Part shown: piece after piece, positions 1 through 11,754 of the stretch
How positions within the stretch are numbered: the first letter of the stretch is position 1
Layout of the letters: the number at the start of each line of letters is the position of its first letter
DNA from: Megaustenia siamemsis
Taxonomy: Eukaryota > Mollusca > Gastropoda > Stylommatophora > Ariophantidae
DNA: 64,000 nt
Direction of reading: 5' to 3'
Assembly (NCBI GenBank): GCA_032433765.1
Contig: JAVIAB010000073.1
Span: 70,128,959-70,192,958, forward strand
The notes under the pieces: generated by a model
Database searches by the model: none
What the model was told of the DNA's origin: nothing
What the model saw: the letters and a program-made list of their open reading frames with translations, nothing else
Made by a program: the position numbers and the translations under genes

Positions 1-123
1 TACATTTGAATCTTTAGCCTTCGTCCACATGAAACAAAATATACATTTGAATCTTTAGCCTACGTTCACATGAAACAAAATATACATTTGAATCTTTAGC
101 CTTCGTTCACGTAGAATAAAATA
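1..123. repeat. 41-bp tandem repeat, three copies
   Basis: Three head-to-tail units of 41 bp start at 1, 42 and 83. They share the motif tacatttgaatctttagcc and differ at only a few positions in copies one and two; the third decays at its end. The array begins at the window edge, so it probably continues upstream. Confidence 0.9.
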
Positions 124-124
124 T

Positions 125-130
<6 letters not shown>

Positions 131-186
<56 letters not shown>
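131..186. repeat. (TA)n microsatellite
   Basis: An uninterrupted alternating TA tract of about 56 bp lies directly after the 41-bp array. Confidence 0.97.
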
Positions 187-187
<1 letters not shown>

Positions 188-189
<2 letters not shown>

Positions 190-526
190 TCTAACTATTA
201 TTTTCTATTTTCCCCGCTGTGTCTTCCATTGTCGATAATCGTTTGTAGGAGAAGCAGATAGACCCCGCGGTTAGTCCACCTAGAGGAGGAACTTAATATT
301 AACCCGTTCTGGATCAATAGCTTGTCTAGTAAGACTAATGTTGCAGGAAGACAACTTTCACTACAAACAATTGTTGCCTTGCAGGAAGGTTAAAAGAGCC
401 AAAGGCAATGATGCAGTCCCCTCAAATGCGTGTTCAAGACAATGCACTTGGAAAGTAAATTACAAAATACCGAGTAACGTAATAGACGGATAAGTTTACA
501 AAGATGGAAATATCTACGCTTATATG
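188..526. other. unique sequence, no feature seen
   Basis: No open frame, repeat or tRNA-like motif was recognised here. Confidence 0.5.
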
Positions 527-555
527 CTCTCTCTCTTTTCTCTCTGTCTCTCTCT

Positions 556-620
<65 letters not shown>

Positions 621-627
621 ATCTATC
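527..627. repeat. (TC)n microsatellite
   Basis: A CT-dinucleotide tract of about 100 bp with a few interruptions, ending in short tatc units. It creates a Leu/Ser-rich open frame from 504 that I do not regard as a gene. Confidence 0.95.
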
Positions 628-1653
628 TCACCTCCACCCCCTTTGTTTCTATGTTTCTCCGCGTTCGAGAAGATTTTGGTAATTTCATGTCTTTCCCCCT
701 GTCATCAGAACGAGTCTCGGAGTCCTCTCCAAGTGTTCGTTTTGTCCTCACATTTTGTGCTGCATGTCTAGACATACAGAAGTTTATTAAGACTTTCTCA
801 ATGACAGTTTGTGCAAATAAAGATCACGTGAAGAAACAGGCGTCGGAACAAATTCTGAGGCTGCTTATTCTGAAAATTCCACGAGATAATGTCAAGAGTT
901 AATAAAGTGGTGCTTGTAACTTTGGGTTGAACATAGTTCTCCTTCCCTGAGTTGATAATCCAACGGGATCTGCATGTTCACCTTTAACAAAAAAATATGT
1001 TATTATAATTTCTCTCCTCGCAATGTGCTAACCCAATGCGCTACCCCGATGTGCTACCTGGATATAGTCTTAACGTGAAGCTTGATCTCCTGATCAACTA
1101 ATGATGTGCTAGAAGTTTCCGGCATTGACATTAAGGGCAGCGCTTGTTTATAAACGGAATGACTAACATGTTGGACAGATAGGTCCTTCCCCCCCCCCCC
1201 CCCCACCCCCCCTCATTCCACTACGCCCATGGTTTACTACATGATGTAACGCATAACGCAGTGATTACAGCATTGTCTCACAGTGTGGATTATTAAATCT
1301 CGTGCACTCACGCAGTACAAGTCTAGATTACTAACGGAGATTTACGTCTGATATGAAATATTTTTAAAAATCTTGACAGCTGTTCAAAGGTGCACATTTT
1401 TCAATGACAACCAATCACTTCTCGTCGTGTCCTCCGACACAAATGGCCGCCAATGGCATTCACCAGAGTTGTCTGCCCTGAATCTGTTTCTCAAGACCAT
1501 TCAAGCGAAGCCACTCTCATAGTTTCCAGTACATGATCAGTGAAATACATCAAGAATATTCCACAGAGAGCGCATCCAGATAAAGTAAACGTCGAGGAGA
1601 AAACCAAGTTTAATACAAGGCTCGACAATTTAGTAATGAGATTGATTTTAATA
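628..1653. other. mostly unique sequence with a C-rich homopolymer
   Basis: No gene recognised. A poly-C run with one A lies at about 1189-1211. At 1591-1618 there is one isolated unit resembling the 27-bp minisatellite found at 3300-3468 (shared motif gtcgaggagaaaac). Confidence 0.5.
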
Positions 1654-2026
1654 GCATCATCATCATCATCAAGTACCCGCTCCACAACTTTAGATCTCGA
1701 CAGTTATTTATCATTTCTGTTGTTGACTTTCTGCCAAGCCATTCTTTTAAGCTATCTGGTATCTTTTCTCTTTGCTTCCCTCTATCTCTTCTTCCCTCAA
1801 TTTTCCCAGTTGTTACAATATATTCCAGTTGTTCTCTCCTCCTTACATGGCCAAAAAATGATGATTGTTTCTTCCTAATATTGTAAATTAGCTCACTTTT
1901 GCTTTGGCCTTTTCAGAACGTTTTCATTACTCTTCTTAGTTGTCCATTGTGTTTTCAACATTCTTCTGTAAAACCACATTTCTGCACAGACTCCAATAAT
2001 TTCCTTGTCTGTTGTCCTATTATCCA
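1654..2026 (-). pseudogene. RTE-like LINE 3' tail, copy 1
   Basis: The minus strand matches the C-terminal part of the reverse transcriptase ORF and 3' UTR seen at 22604-23071 and 37030-37872. Recognisable pieces are the equivalents of YRRML, KKSNENV and RKKQSSFFGHV, broken by frameshifts. The 3' end carries a GAT trinucleotide tail (seen as atcatcatc at about 1657-1671). The 11-bp sequence tgattttaata flanks it at 1643-1653 and 2027-2037, a plausible target-site duplication, though part of the right copy may be LINE sequence. The copy is severely 5'-truncated, as is usual for target-primed reverse transcription. Confidence 0.85.
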
Positions 2027-2197
2027 TGATTTTAATATGACCAAGACAAATAATGGCATCTATGGAGCAAAGCATGGAATCCAAAATGGCACCCTTCGCC
2101 TATGATCTGTCAAATTGTCATCGTCGCCCGGTAAGTAGACAACAAACAAGCTGCCATTTTGTTGATATAGTTAGAAATACATTGTTACGTAATCAGC

Positions 2198-3230
2198 ATG
2201 GAGCAAAAACCTAACATTCAAATCTGTTGAAAACTGTCAAGTGAAAAGGGCCATTGAGACAGTTGAATTGATACAAGTTTATAGGGATAATGTTTATTTC
2301 GTGCACATATATTCAGGTGGTTTTCACGATTAAAAAGCGGCGTGGTAATGATTACAAATGCAACTAGACATGGACGCCAAATTTCTGTTCTTAATAAGGA
2401 GCTTATTTGCAAAAGTCAGAGAATGGACACAAGAAGATCGCTGTTTGACTGTGGTAAAATGATGGCAGATGAATTTGGTATTAACCGAGAGACCATTCGT
2501 AAATTGTTAGTGGAAGATTTGGGCCAGAAAAAAGTTGCTTGCCGGTTTGTATCACATTCGTTATCTGATGACATAAGACATCAATTGTTGAGTACACAAA
2601 AGACATCATCAAAACGTGTCGCAAAAATAAAACATTTCTTAAATTTGATTGTTGCAGAGGATGAAACATGGATGTCCCGCTATGATCCCACAACTAAACG
2701 CCAAAGTTCTTAGTGGAAGTCGTCATCACCAAAAGAGAAACAAATTCGTATTCAAAAGTCGAAAGTGAAGACAATGTTGATGTGCTTCTACGACAGCAAG
2801 GGAGTTTATTCACAAAGAATTTATACCAGAGGGACAGACTGTCATTGCCAAAGCTTATTTAAATATTTTGAAACGCCTGTTGGAAATATTATCCAAGTCT
2901 GACCCGAGTATCCAACTAGCAGTTTTTTCCTTCTTCATGATAATGCACTGGCCGGTAGTTGTTCACGAATTTTTGGCCCCAAAACAAGTGTATGTTCTGA
3001 ACCATCCACACTATTTCCCAGATTTGTCTCCCTGTGATTATTTTCTATTCCCACAATTAAAGTTATCATTGAAAGGTCACGTCCTAGACGATGCTGATGA
3101 CATCCAAAGGGTCGTAACCTCGACTTTAAGTGTCATACTAACAGAAGAACTGCAGAGATCGTTGCAGTGTTTGTTAGATCGTGCCACTCGCTATATCAAT
3201 AAGGGACTTACTTTGAATAAGGTTTGGTTT
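2198..3230 (+). pseudogene. mariner-type transposase relic
   Basis: A degraded DD34D-type mariner transposase. It begins with an MEQK-like start at 2198, keeps an HTH-like segment (MMADEFGINRETIRKLL, about 2460-2510), the first catalytic Asp in VAEDETWMSRYDPTTKRQSS (about 2654-2712), the second in an LHDNA motif read in another frame at about 2935, and the third in SPDLSPCDYFLFP-like sequence (about 3020-3050). Early stops, a stop after KRQSS and at least two frameshifts separate these pieces, so it cannot encode an active enzyme. I could not find convincing terminal inverted repeats. The family assignment is firm; the exact ends are approximate. Confidence 0.88.
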
Positions 3231-3299
3231 CATCTTCAACTGTTGTTTATTTTTTTTTTTCTGGAATTAGTTTCACTACTTAATTGTCGGACCTTGTGC

Positions 3300-3468
3300 A
3301 GTCGAGGAGAAAACCCACTTTAACAAAGATCAGGAGAATATCCAGTTTAACAAAGTCGAGGAGAATACCCAGTTTAACAAAGTTGAAGAGATAATCCAGT
3401 TTAACAAACTCGATGTAAAAAAAAAAACACCTAGTTTAATACAATCTAGGAGAAAATCCAGTTTAACA
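3300..3468. repeat. ~27-bp minisatellite, six degenerate units
   Basis: Units share aggagaatacccagtttaac. A poly-A insertion at about 3417-3427 interrupts the array. A lone related unit lies at 1591-1618. Confidence 0.85.
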
Positions 3469-3614
3469 ATTATGCTGAAAGAGCAAATATTCCACACAAC
3501 CGAAGGAGAACTTGACACAAACAATTGCATGAAATGATTTGCTAGTCTGGTAAAACTAAGAGCTTTCACAGGAGAGACGACTTAGGCTACAAACAATTGC
3601 TGTATTGCAGGAAG

Positions 3615-3643
3615 GAGAGCGAGAGAGAGAGAGAGAGAGAGAG
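3615..3643. repeat. (GA)n microsatellite
   Basis: About 14 GA repeats. Confidence 0.95.
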
Positions 3644-4931
3644 CTAAATGCTTGGGAAGTAATTCTGAAAAAAATGGCTGCTGAAGACGGGTGCGCTGTG
3701 CTGCAAAGTGCAGTGGCGTAGCATGGGTGTCATCCTTCCAGGCCAGGGAATTGTGTCCTCCTAATTTTATATTTTTAACATCATTATTATTATTATTACT
3801 CTCTTTTATTTCCTTTCAAAATGTGTGCTCTACTCCCTCCCAGCGCTACACCACTGGAAAGGTGCAAATCACAGAACAACGTAAACCAGTAATATGTCGA
3901 GGTCGGAGGAGACAGGGACACATGTTACCTGTGGAAGTTAAAATCTTCAGAAGTAAATTCTACATTGTTACAAAGATCGCCATCTGATACGATCAAGTGT
4001 TTCATTTAAAATGGAAGCACTGGCAGCCTTATGAAATCTTCAAAGCGGTAGCAACATGTCTTGCTATTTTAAGATGAAAGCCATTCGTAGCGGTTGGTGA
4101 TGGCGTATCGAGTTTTGGAAACTTGCAGGGCACAGGATAAGTTAATATCTGCAACTGGCACGGAAGCTTTCGGAGGTCCGGACATTGCGTCATACTCTCA
4201 ATGGTTTCTTCTGGGGTTTGACATTAATTCCGGGATAGATAGTAGATTCCCAAACAGGCGCCCATTTGTTAAATTAGTTTGTCAATTTGTTACATTCGTT
4301 GCAATAGTTAATCATTTGTTTTGTCATTTAGTCCATTTGTTGCATTAACTAATCGATTTCTCATATTATATATTCTGTTTGTTACTTTAGTGTATTCATT
4401 TTCGTAGTATAGGTTGATGCATGTGTTACTTATTGGTGCACTTGTCTGAAGTTAGTGGAAGCCATCACCATCATCTAGTTTCTTGCTATTGTCACGTGGC
4501 TCCTCTGACAGCTACTCTGAAGCGTGCCATGCGCGAGATTCCCAACTTCTGAAGCATTCAACGCAAATTCGTCTGTGATAACTTACACCCTGTTCCTTCC
4601 AAGTTTTTCCTCTCCCTCGCTTACTTAGACTTATGCCCTCAATAGGTATCTTCACTGTCACATTATTTTTTGTTCCATATTACCAATATATTTTTATTTT
4701 CCTTGATTTTATGTTTCTTTTTATCAACCAGAAGTGAAAACTCAGACCCGAACACATCGTCGCGACTGCTCCAGACTGCGGCCTTTATTCTCCGGTCCAT
4801 TATTGCCTAACCTCACCCTCCCCTGCAGACCACAGTAGAGGGGATAATGCCGTAAAAATGTTTTATTTTTCTGTAAATGTCAGCTCTTGGAATATTGATA
4901 TATTTGTTTGTGCTATCAACCATCCTTAAAC
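3644..4931. other. unique sequence, no feature seen
   Basis: About 1.3 kb without a recognisable gene or repeat. Short ORFs at 3691 and 4094 show no family motif. A short run of ATT triplets lies at 3784-3800. Confidence 0.5.
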
Positions 4932-5343
4932 TATGTATTCTTCTGTACCGCATGTTTGCGAATACATCGATGTATTCTTCTGTACCACATGTTGCGAATA
5001 CATCGATGTATTCTTCTGTACTGCATGTTTGCGAATACATCGATGTATTCTTCTGTACTGCATGTTTGCGAATACATCAATGTATTCTTCTGTACCGCAT
5101 GTTTGCGAATACATCGATGTATTCTTCTGTACCGCATGTTTGCGAATACATCGATGTATTCTTCTGTACCGCATGTTTGCGAATACATCGATGTATTCTT
5201 CCGTACCGCATGTTTGCGACTACATCGATGTATTCTTCTGTACTGCATGTTTGCGAATACATCAATGTATTCTTCTGTACCGCATGTTTGCGAATACATC
5301 AATGTATTCTTCTGTACCGCATGTTTGCGAATACATCGATGTA
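4932..5343. repeat. 37-bp minisatellite with palindromic core
   Basis: About 11 units of 37 bp (one is 36 bp). Each contains a version of the 16-bp perfect palindrome aatacatcgatgtatt followed by cttctgtaccgcatgtttgc. Six units have the palindrome intact; the others differ by one base (atcaat) or at an end. Because 37 is not a multiple of three, all frames of both strands stay open with a 111-bp protein period; these are not real genes. Confidence 0.97.
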
Positions 5344-5999
5344 ATTTTCAGCAGATATGTGGATTATCCATTTTTACAGCCATTGATTGCTAAGAAAAAA
5401 ATACACGAGCTTTAAACAACCCACGTTTTGATGCCGTATCAGTTCTTTGCCATATGTTGTGCTGTTGTTTTATTTTTTATCAGTGTTTAGTTTTCGTTTC
5501 ATGTCATTGGTAATCTTTCTATCGTTTGTTATCAGAGATTCCAATTATTCAGACCTATCTCATTATTGGACGACCGCACGAAACGAAACAAATCAAAGCC
5601 AGTATGATCGGTAGAATAAGTTGATTGTTATTGACAATGAGGCCAGATTGCGCTCCAGTCAGTTTCATAGTTGGTCAGTTCCTGTAAACGCAATATTGGG
5701 AGTTTTGTGGGTTGTGCGATACGTTATTTATTTATTGAAACATTATGTACTATCAATTTCTATTGTAACCTTTTTAGTCTTGGTTGTTACTTCGACAGTT
5801 AATGTTGTTGATCTTGTTGAGTTGTTGATGTTGTGTTGTTGATATTATATTGTTGCTGTGTCGATATTAGTGTAAGCCCTAAAAATGCTTCTTCTACGCC
5901 ATATTTTCTGCACTATCTTTTCTGCGTCTTCTCTTCTACACTGACATTAGGGTAGGGTTAGTGAACTTGTCAACTGTAGACAAGAAGTAGTTTTCATTT
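5344..5999. other. unique sequence with TTG-rich patch
   Basis: No gene recognised. A degenerate gttgttgat-type low-complexity patch occurs at 5795-5862. Confidence 0.5.
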
Positions 6000-6215
6000 C
6001 CACGACCTATTGGTTTCTAGGTTCACCCAGCCTTACCAGATATTTTTTTCCGTAAAAGAAAATACGATCTAGCGTAGTGCTGATCACATTACACAAACAT
6101 GTCCGGATGGACACCAACTTCCATATACGTCACACTCAAGATGTGGCAGAATTCTTCTCTTATTTTCTTCTTTTCGTCGTAAGGAACACCACAGTTGGCA
6201 AGAGCCTCATTAGGA
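6000..6215 (+). mobile_element. SINE-C-like degenerate SINE
   Basis: Contains ggttcacccagcctta, a T-rich stretch, gcgtagtgctgatcacatta and tatacgtcacact in the same order as the body of the SINE at 35455-35625. SINE-A carries related words in the same order. No clear tRNA-like head is visible and no TSD was found. Decayed copy. Confidence 0.55.
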
Positions 6216-7179
6216 ACATCTGCCCATTTTAGAGAATAGAAACGGCATAAACAAAAACACATTCTTGTAAATAATGGGACGTGTCTATGTGTTGATATTC
6301 TGGTTTGAAGCAGGAAATGCGTGGATTAAATTAGACTTGTACTTGAAAAGTGTATTTAAACCTGATTGGACCGTTATTAGCGTGAAGCGCGCGCAATGTA
6401 ATAACGCAGTAACGAAGGTAATGCACAACTTTGCTTCTGTCGTCTTCAGTGGCTCACAATCGGATCGTCATTGTTAAGGAAGTGGGGCGTGATGATTACT
6501 GTGGTCTGAGGAGACGGCATGCTCAAAGACGAGGTGATATGAGATGTGGAGGTAATTACAGGAAGAGGTAATGAAGGGATGGGCAGATAATGGGATGATG
6601 TGGCGATGAATAAAAGAAAGGACGGAGAAACTTTTAAAAATTTGCCTACGGTGAATATAGGATTGCAAGAATAGTGATGTTTGAATGAGATCTACGGATG
6701 TGAGACGTTATGAGAGGGCATTGAGTATTATTGGAAGCACGAAGAATGTGTGTTGTGACGTAGGTAAAAGATGAGTAGGACATGAGGGCTGTTGAGAGTG
6801 GTAAAGGTACGAGATGACCTGCCATGTCTGGTCTTTGATCTGATCTTCTAATGATGAAAATAGCACTGATTGGGCAGTGAGGGAATTAAGGAATGTCACA
6901 ACAGAAAAGGAGATAGAGAACACGTTAAGGAGTGGGATGAGAACTAATGCTTCAATGATGTCTCATAATATGTGTGTGTATATGAAAGAGAAAGAGAGAG
7001 AGATAGAGAGAGAGATAGGTCATACAATGTTGAATCTGAAAAGATTTAAAATAATAAGTCAAGGGTGATACCATGTTTGATTATGTCGTTTAAGCATTTG
7101 CAATGCGAGAGTATGTAGTGGGTTAGGTGACAATATATAGTTTGAGAGTAGAAGGCTGCGTGACGGGTCGTAGTAAATG
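6216..7179. other. G-rich unique sequence
   Basis: No gene. The plus strand is purine- and G-rich between about 6470 and 7070, with a GA-rich patch at 6983-7016. It may be a decayed extension of the G-rich arrays that follow. Confidence 0.4.
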
Positions 7180-7518
7180 CGGACCATAATTGACGTAAAA
7201 TAATGTGAGAGTATGGACATAATTGACGTAAAATAATGTGAAAGTATGGACATAATTGACGTAAAATAATGTGAAAGTATGGACATAATTGACGTAAAAT
7301 AATGTGAAAGTATGGACATAATTGACGTAAAATAATGTGAAAGTATGGACATAATTGACGTAAAATAATGTGAATGTATGGACATAATTGACGTAAAATA
7401 ATGTGAAAGTATGGACATAATTGATGTAAAATAATGTGAGAAGTATGGACATAATTGACGTAAAATAATGTGATAATATGGGCATAATTGACGTAAAATA
7501 ATGTGATAATATGGGCAT
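7180..7518. repeat. 33-bp minisatellite, ~10 units
   Basis: Units contain ggacataattgacgtaaaat. The period is a multiple of three, which leaves long open frames on the minus strand (HYFTSIMSILS repeats); I judge these non-genic. Every unit carries TGACGTAA, close to a bZIP/CRE-type site. The array resumes beyond the SINE-A insertion, to about 7850. Confidence 0.95.
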
Positions 7519-7782
7519 TAAAAAAAAAAAAAAAATAAGTACCCCCGTCACGCCAAGTGGCGTATAGGGAATATGGTGTTAGTGACCATAAATTTTACAG
7601 ACATTCGGCACATGATTTTTGGGGCAATGTGGTTGGTATTACGCCCGTGCCGATTTATTTTCTCACAAAAAAAATCCGGTACCCATTAAAAGCTGGGTGA
7701 ACCGGGGCCGTTGGTTGGTATCGAACCCTACCTCTTGTCCTTTGTAGCCCAGTTCATTAACCACTGAGCTATCGCGGCTCCC
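7519..7782 (-). mobile_element. SINE-A copy 1
   Basis: A full-length tRNA-derived SINE on the minus strand. The head has pol III A box tagctcagtgg and B box ggttcgatacc-like sequence; the body carries accacattgccccaaaaatc-type sequence; the tail ends in ggcgtgacgggggtactt plus a poly-A/T run (7519-7534). A perfect 13-bp TSD, ataatatgggcat, flanks it at 7506-7518 and 7783-7795. The target was a unit of the 33-bp minisatellite. Confidence 0.93.
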
Positions 7783-7900
7783 ATAATATGGGCATAATTG
7801 GCCTAAAATAATATAAGAATATGTGGTAGGTGAATGCGATATAATAGGAGAATACCAACTTTCGTAGATATGGCGTAATTTGAGAGTATATTGTTAGTGA

Positions 7901-8656
7901 CACGACTTAATGTGATAGTGTCCGGTTAGGTGAATGTGGTATAATGTGATAGTGTTCGGTTAGGTGAATGGGGTATAATGTGATAGTGTCCGGTTAGGCG
8001 AATGTGGTATAATGTGATAGTGTTCGGTTAGGCGAATGTGGTATAATGTTATAGTATTCGGTTAGGCGAATGTGGTATAATGTGATAGTGTTCGGTTAGG
8101 TGAATGTGGTATAATGTGATAGTGTTCGGTTAGGTGAATGGGGTATATTGTGATAGTGTTCGGTTAGGTGAATGGGGTATAATGTGATAGTGTTCGGTTA
8201 GGTGAATGTGATAGTGTTCGGTTAGGTGAATGGGGTATAATGTGATAGTGTCCGGTTAGGTGAATGTGGTATAATGTGATAGTGTCCGGTTAGGTGAATG
8301 GGGTATAATGTGATAGTGTTCGGTTAGGTGAATGGGGTATAATGTGATAGTGTCCGGTTAGGTGAATGTGGTATAATGTGATAGTGTCCGGTTAGGTGAA
8401 TGGGGTATAATGTGATAGTGTTCGGTTAGGTGAATGGGGTATAATGTGATAGTGTTCGGTTAGGTGAATGGGGTATAATGTGATAGTGTTCGGTTAGGTG
8501 AATGGGGTATAATGTAATAGTGTTCGGTTAGATGAATGGGGTATAATGTAATAGTGTTCGGTTAGGTGAATGGGGTATAATGTAATAGTGTTCGGTTAGG
8601 TGAATGTGGTATAATGTGATAGTTTTCGGCTAGGCGAATGTGGTATAATGTGATTG
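7901..8656. repeat. 34-bp minisatellite, ~22 units
   Basis: Units contain gtgatagtgttcggttaggt. Variant positions (tcc/ttc; gtgg/gggg; gtga/gtaa) recur in blocks, and one unit near 8200 is shortened. The array adjoins the 33-bp array and shares its G-rich plus strand. Confidence 0.96.
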
Positions 8657-9516
8657 TACGCGTTTATTTGCAAAGAAACATGATGTCCATTAAGTGGGTG
8701 TAATTTGTGTTGTAGTTTACAGAAAATCACAGTAGGTGTTTCTTTCGGACCATCACATCCGATATCACTAGACTAATTCATTAACACCTGTCTTACTGCA
8801 GCTCTCCAATACCCTGAAAGTGGGTAGGCTATTTATAGAAAATAATGTGATGAGGATAAGAGTAATTAATTTTTTTGTGTGGGGAGGCGGGTAGGTATAT
8901 GAGGCTGCAGAATAATGCGATTGGTTGTAAGTAAAGGAAAGCCCCATCGCGTGCATGTTTCTTCTCAGCATTCACCGCATTGTAATTAATTAGTCATGTG
9001 ATGTTTGTCGCGATCAATCATGCGTCCCAGTCTTTAGGGGGGGGGGGGGGGGTAACATATCCAACAGCGAAATGCCTGAGCTTTGATTCGGTTTAAGTTG
9101 CCGAGGAGAAGCACGCACATCTCCGTGTATGATTCAAATTAAGATAGCTACGACACATTTCATTCGACAAGGACTGACTGTCTCGCGCACTTGAAATATT
9201 TATTTGTATTGATCACGTGGTGTGTATTTTGACCAATGACGTTTGGTTTTGTTTGCTGGCGTGGCACTAATCAGGTAAGTTGTCCGGAAATCGATGAGAG
9301 TTTGTGGCGAGTTGTCAAAAAAATATTTACGATTTCAGCATTGTTTATTTAATTACATTCCTTACGACTGAGAATAGCTGCTATAAAAACATTTCATTAA
9401 AATAAGTTTTTAATTGTTTTTTTTTATCTCTCTATTTGCTTTCGATGAAATCTGAAGAGGGAGGTACAGGGAATTTGCTTTTAAAATGAAGACAACAGTG
9501 ACGTCATGCATCGAAT
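8657..9516. other. unique sequence with poly-G run
   Basis: No gene recognised. A 16-base G run lies at 9037-9052. Confidence 0.5.
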
Positions 9517-9546
9517 GTGGTGTATAGGGAATATGGTGTTAGTACC
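9517..9546 (-). mobile_element. SINE-A tail scrap
   Basis: The motif gtatagggaatatggtgtta matches the reverse complement of the SINE-A 3' region. Only about 30 bp survive, directly before the LINE remnant. Confidence 0.6.
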
Positions 9547-10135
9547 ACTAAAACAAGTAGAGGAATTTAAATATCAATGACATTTAGTGACAAACGATAA
9601 TTCACTAACAGCAGAAATAGACTCAAGATACAACAAAGCTTGTCAAATCATTGGACAGCTATCACTATTATTGTCCAACAAGGAAATAACTCTAGAGGCA
9701 AAACGGGCACTCTACAATACAATCTTCATCCCAACGGTGTGCTACCAATCCCAATCCAGGACCTTAGATGCAAGAACAAAAAGAAAATAACCTCCACTGA
9801 GATGACATGCGTTATACGAATGACAGGAAACAGTCTGAGAGATAAGATCAGAAATGAAGAACTGAGACAAAAAGCTTACAATAATCCCTTGCCATAGATT
9901 ATATAAAGATACAAACAATAAAATGGTTTGACCACGTGGTGACAAGGCAGAAAGATCAAAACACAACACAACGAGCCTGTAATAAACGTTGCAAGAACTC
10001 CAGACCCAATGGCCGACCACAAAAAAGATAGATTGACTGAATATTAGAAACACTAGGAAACATAACAGCAGCAAAGGCGAATAGAAGAACAAAAGACCGT
10101 CCACCTGCCTTATGTAAATAATGACACCATTTACG
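9547..10135 (+). pseudogene. non-LTR retrotransposon C-terminal remnant
   Basis: Shows the region after the RT domain typical of RTE/Jockey-like LINEs: VEEFKY, DSRYNKACQIIGQL, ALYNTIFIPTVCYQSQS, RTKRKI, RDKIRNEELR and an equivalent of KWFDHVVTRQ. A stop follows VEEFKYQ and a second falls before the KWFDHV part. It is a different family from the GAT-tailed RTE copies. A related shorter remnant lies at 15335-15575. Confidence 0.78.
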
Positions 10136-10389
10136 ACATGACCATTTACAGGTAAACTAGAAAACAAACTTACATCTCGTAAGGAGGAAGACTTTTTCCT
10201 CGCCGCGTTTAGCTTCTCTCTCTGGAACATGGCATCGTCCCTGGAAAACGAGACGGGCGTGAGGGGTCTCTCTCTGAGTCGGTCGACATACGATTTCTGG
10301 TCCCATCCGTTTGTTGGCGACGAACGTTCCTCAACAATGGAGTCGTTCAGTAATTTCTAATAAATGGAATGATTGGTCACATCTTTAAT

Positions 10390-10965
10390 TGGCAATAACT
10401 CGTAATATAACAATGGAAATATTAGTAATATAAAAAGGGAAATATTAGTAATATAACAAGGGAAATGTTAGTAATATAACAAGGGAAATATTAGTAATAT
10501 AATAAGGGGAATATTAGTAATATAACAAGGGAAATATTAGTAATATAACAAGGGGAATATTAGTAATATAACAAGGGAAATATTAGTAATATAACAATGA
10601 AATATTAGTAATATAACAAGGGAAATATTAGTAATATAACAAGGGAAATGTTAGTAATATAACAAGGGAAATATTAGTAATATAACAAGGGGAATATTAG
10701 TAATATAACAAGAGAAATATTAGTAATATAACAAGGGAATATTAGTAATATAACAAGGGAAATATTAGTAATATAACAAGGGAAATATTAGTAATATAAG
10801 AAGGGAAATATTAGTAATATAAGAAGGGAAATATTAGTAATATAACAAGGGGAATATTAGTAATATAACAAGGGAAATATTAGTAATATAACAAGGGGAA
10901 TATTAGTAATATAACAAGGGGAATATTAGTAATATAACAAGGGAAATATTAGTAATATAACAGGG
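10390..10965. repeat. 23-bp AT-rich minisatellite, ~25 units
   Basis: Units contain gggaaatattagtaatataa. Near-identical throughout. It passes at about 10966 into a decayed zone with related words (aacaaagacaatac) that runs to about 11240. Confidence 0.96.
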
Positions 10966-11245
10966 AAATACTTGTAACATAACAAAGGCAATACTTCGAA
11001 CATAGCAAGGGCAACACTATCAATATAACAAGGGCAGTACTTGTAACATAAGAAAGACAATACTTTCTACATAACAAGGACAGTATTTGTAATATAACAA
11101 AGACAATACCTTCAACGTAAGAAGTACACTACGTGTAATATATCAAAGACAATACCTGCAACATAACAAGGGCACTACTTGTATTATAACAAAGACAATA
11201 CCTGCAACGTAAGAAGTACAGTACTTGTAATATCGCAGGGACATT
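10966..11245. repeat. degenerate extension of the 23-bp array
   Basis: Irregular 23-27 bp units such as cttgtaacataacaaaggc. Divergence rises sharply compared with the clean array, which suggests an old array edge. Confidence 0.75.
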
Positions 11246-11282
11246 ATTTTAAGTAAACAAAATAACAAGTTACTTTTGAAGT

Positions 11283-11515
11283 AGGAGACAAATAATAATA
11301 AATGAATATTATTATAGAGGGAAACTTCCGAGGCGATAATCAGTGAATCAAGTCAGAGGAAGAGGTATGTTTACAGGACTCGGACAAATTGACAAATAAT
11401 CAACAACAGAAAAAAATATGGACCAAAGCAGGATCGAACCCGTACTCAGTGGCACAGCGCCTTGCCACGAAAAGCCAAACGCAAAGGAACACTGCCACTC
11501 AGCTAACTAAAAAAG
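11283..11515 (-). mobile_element. SINE-D copy 1 (left arm of inverted pair)
   Basis: The minus strand reads as a tRNA-like head (A-box-like gctgagtggcagtg; B box cgggttcgatcctg) followed by a body ending near an AT-rich segment (aataataaatgaatattatt). Bases 11345-11470 are the reverse complement of 11755-11880. Other copies are at 29665-29915 and 35690-35945. Confidence 0.78.
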
Positions 11516-11754
11516 TAGCTTCGTAGGCAATGTCTTTCGCGCAGGTGTTCTCATGACTATAGCATAAGGCTGCGATCACAGCTCGGAAATACATAGTGTA
11601 TCTGTATTTTTTCCTGTTAAGACAAGTATCTCCCGGATAGGGTAGGGCTGACCACTTGTGTTCAGACAAACATTTAGGACGAAACAGCACGAATAGAAGT
11701 TTCCAGTGGGTTAGGCTGGAGACAAATTATAATAAATGAATATTATTTTTTCGT

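Noticed and set aside
504..902. 132-codon ORF with a Leu/Ser-rich signal-like start
   Set aside because: The hydrophobic start is the (TC)n microsatellite; the rest has no motif.
7901..8656. telomere-like repeat (ggttagg words)
   Set aside because: The unit is 34 bp, and ggttagg is only part of it; no TTAGGG run.
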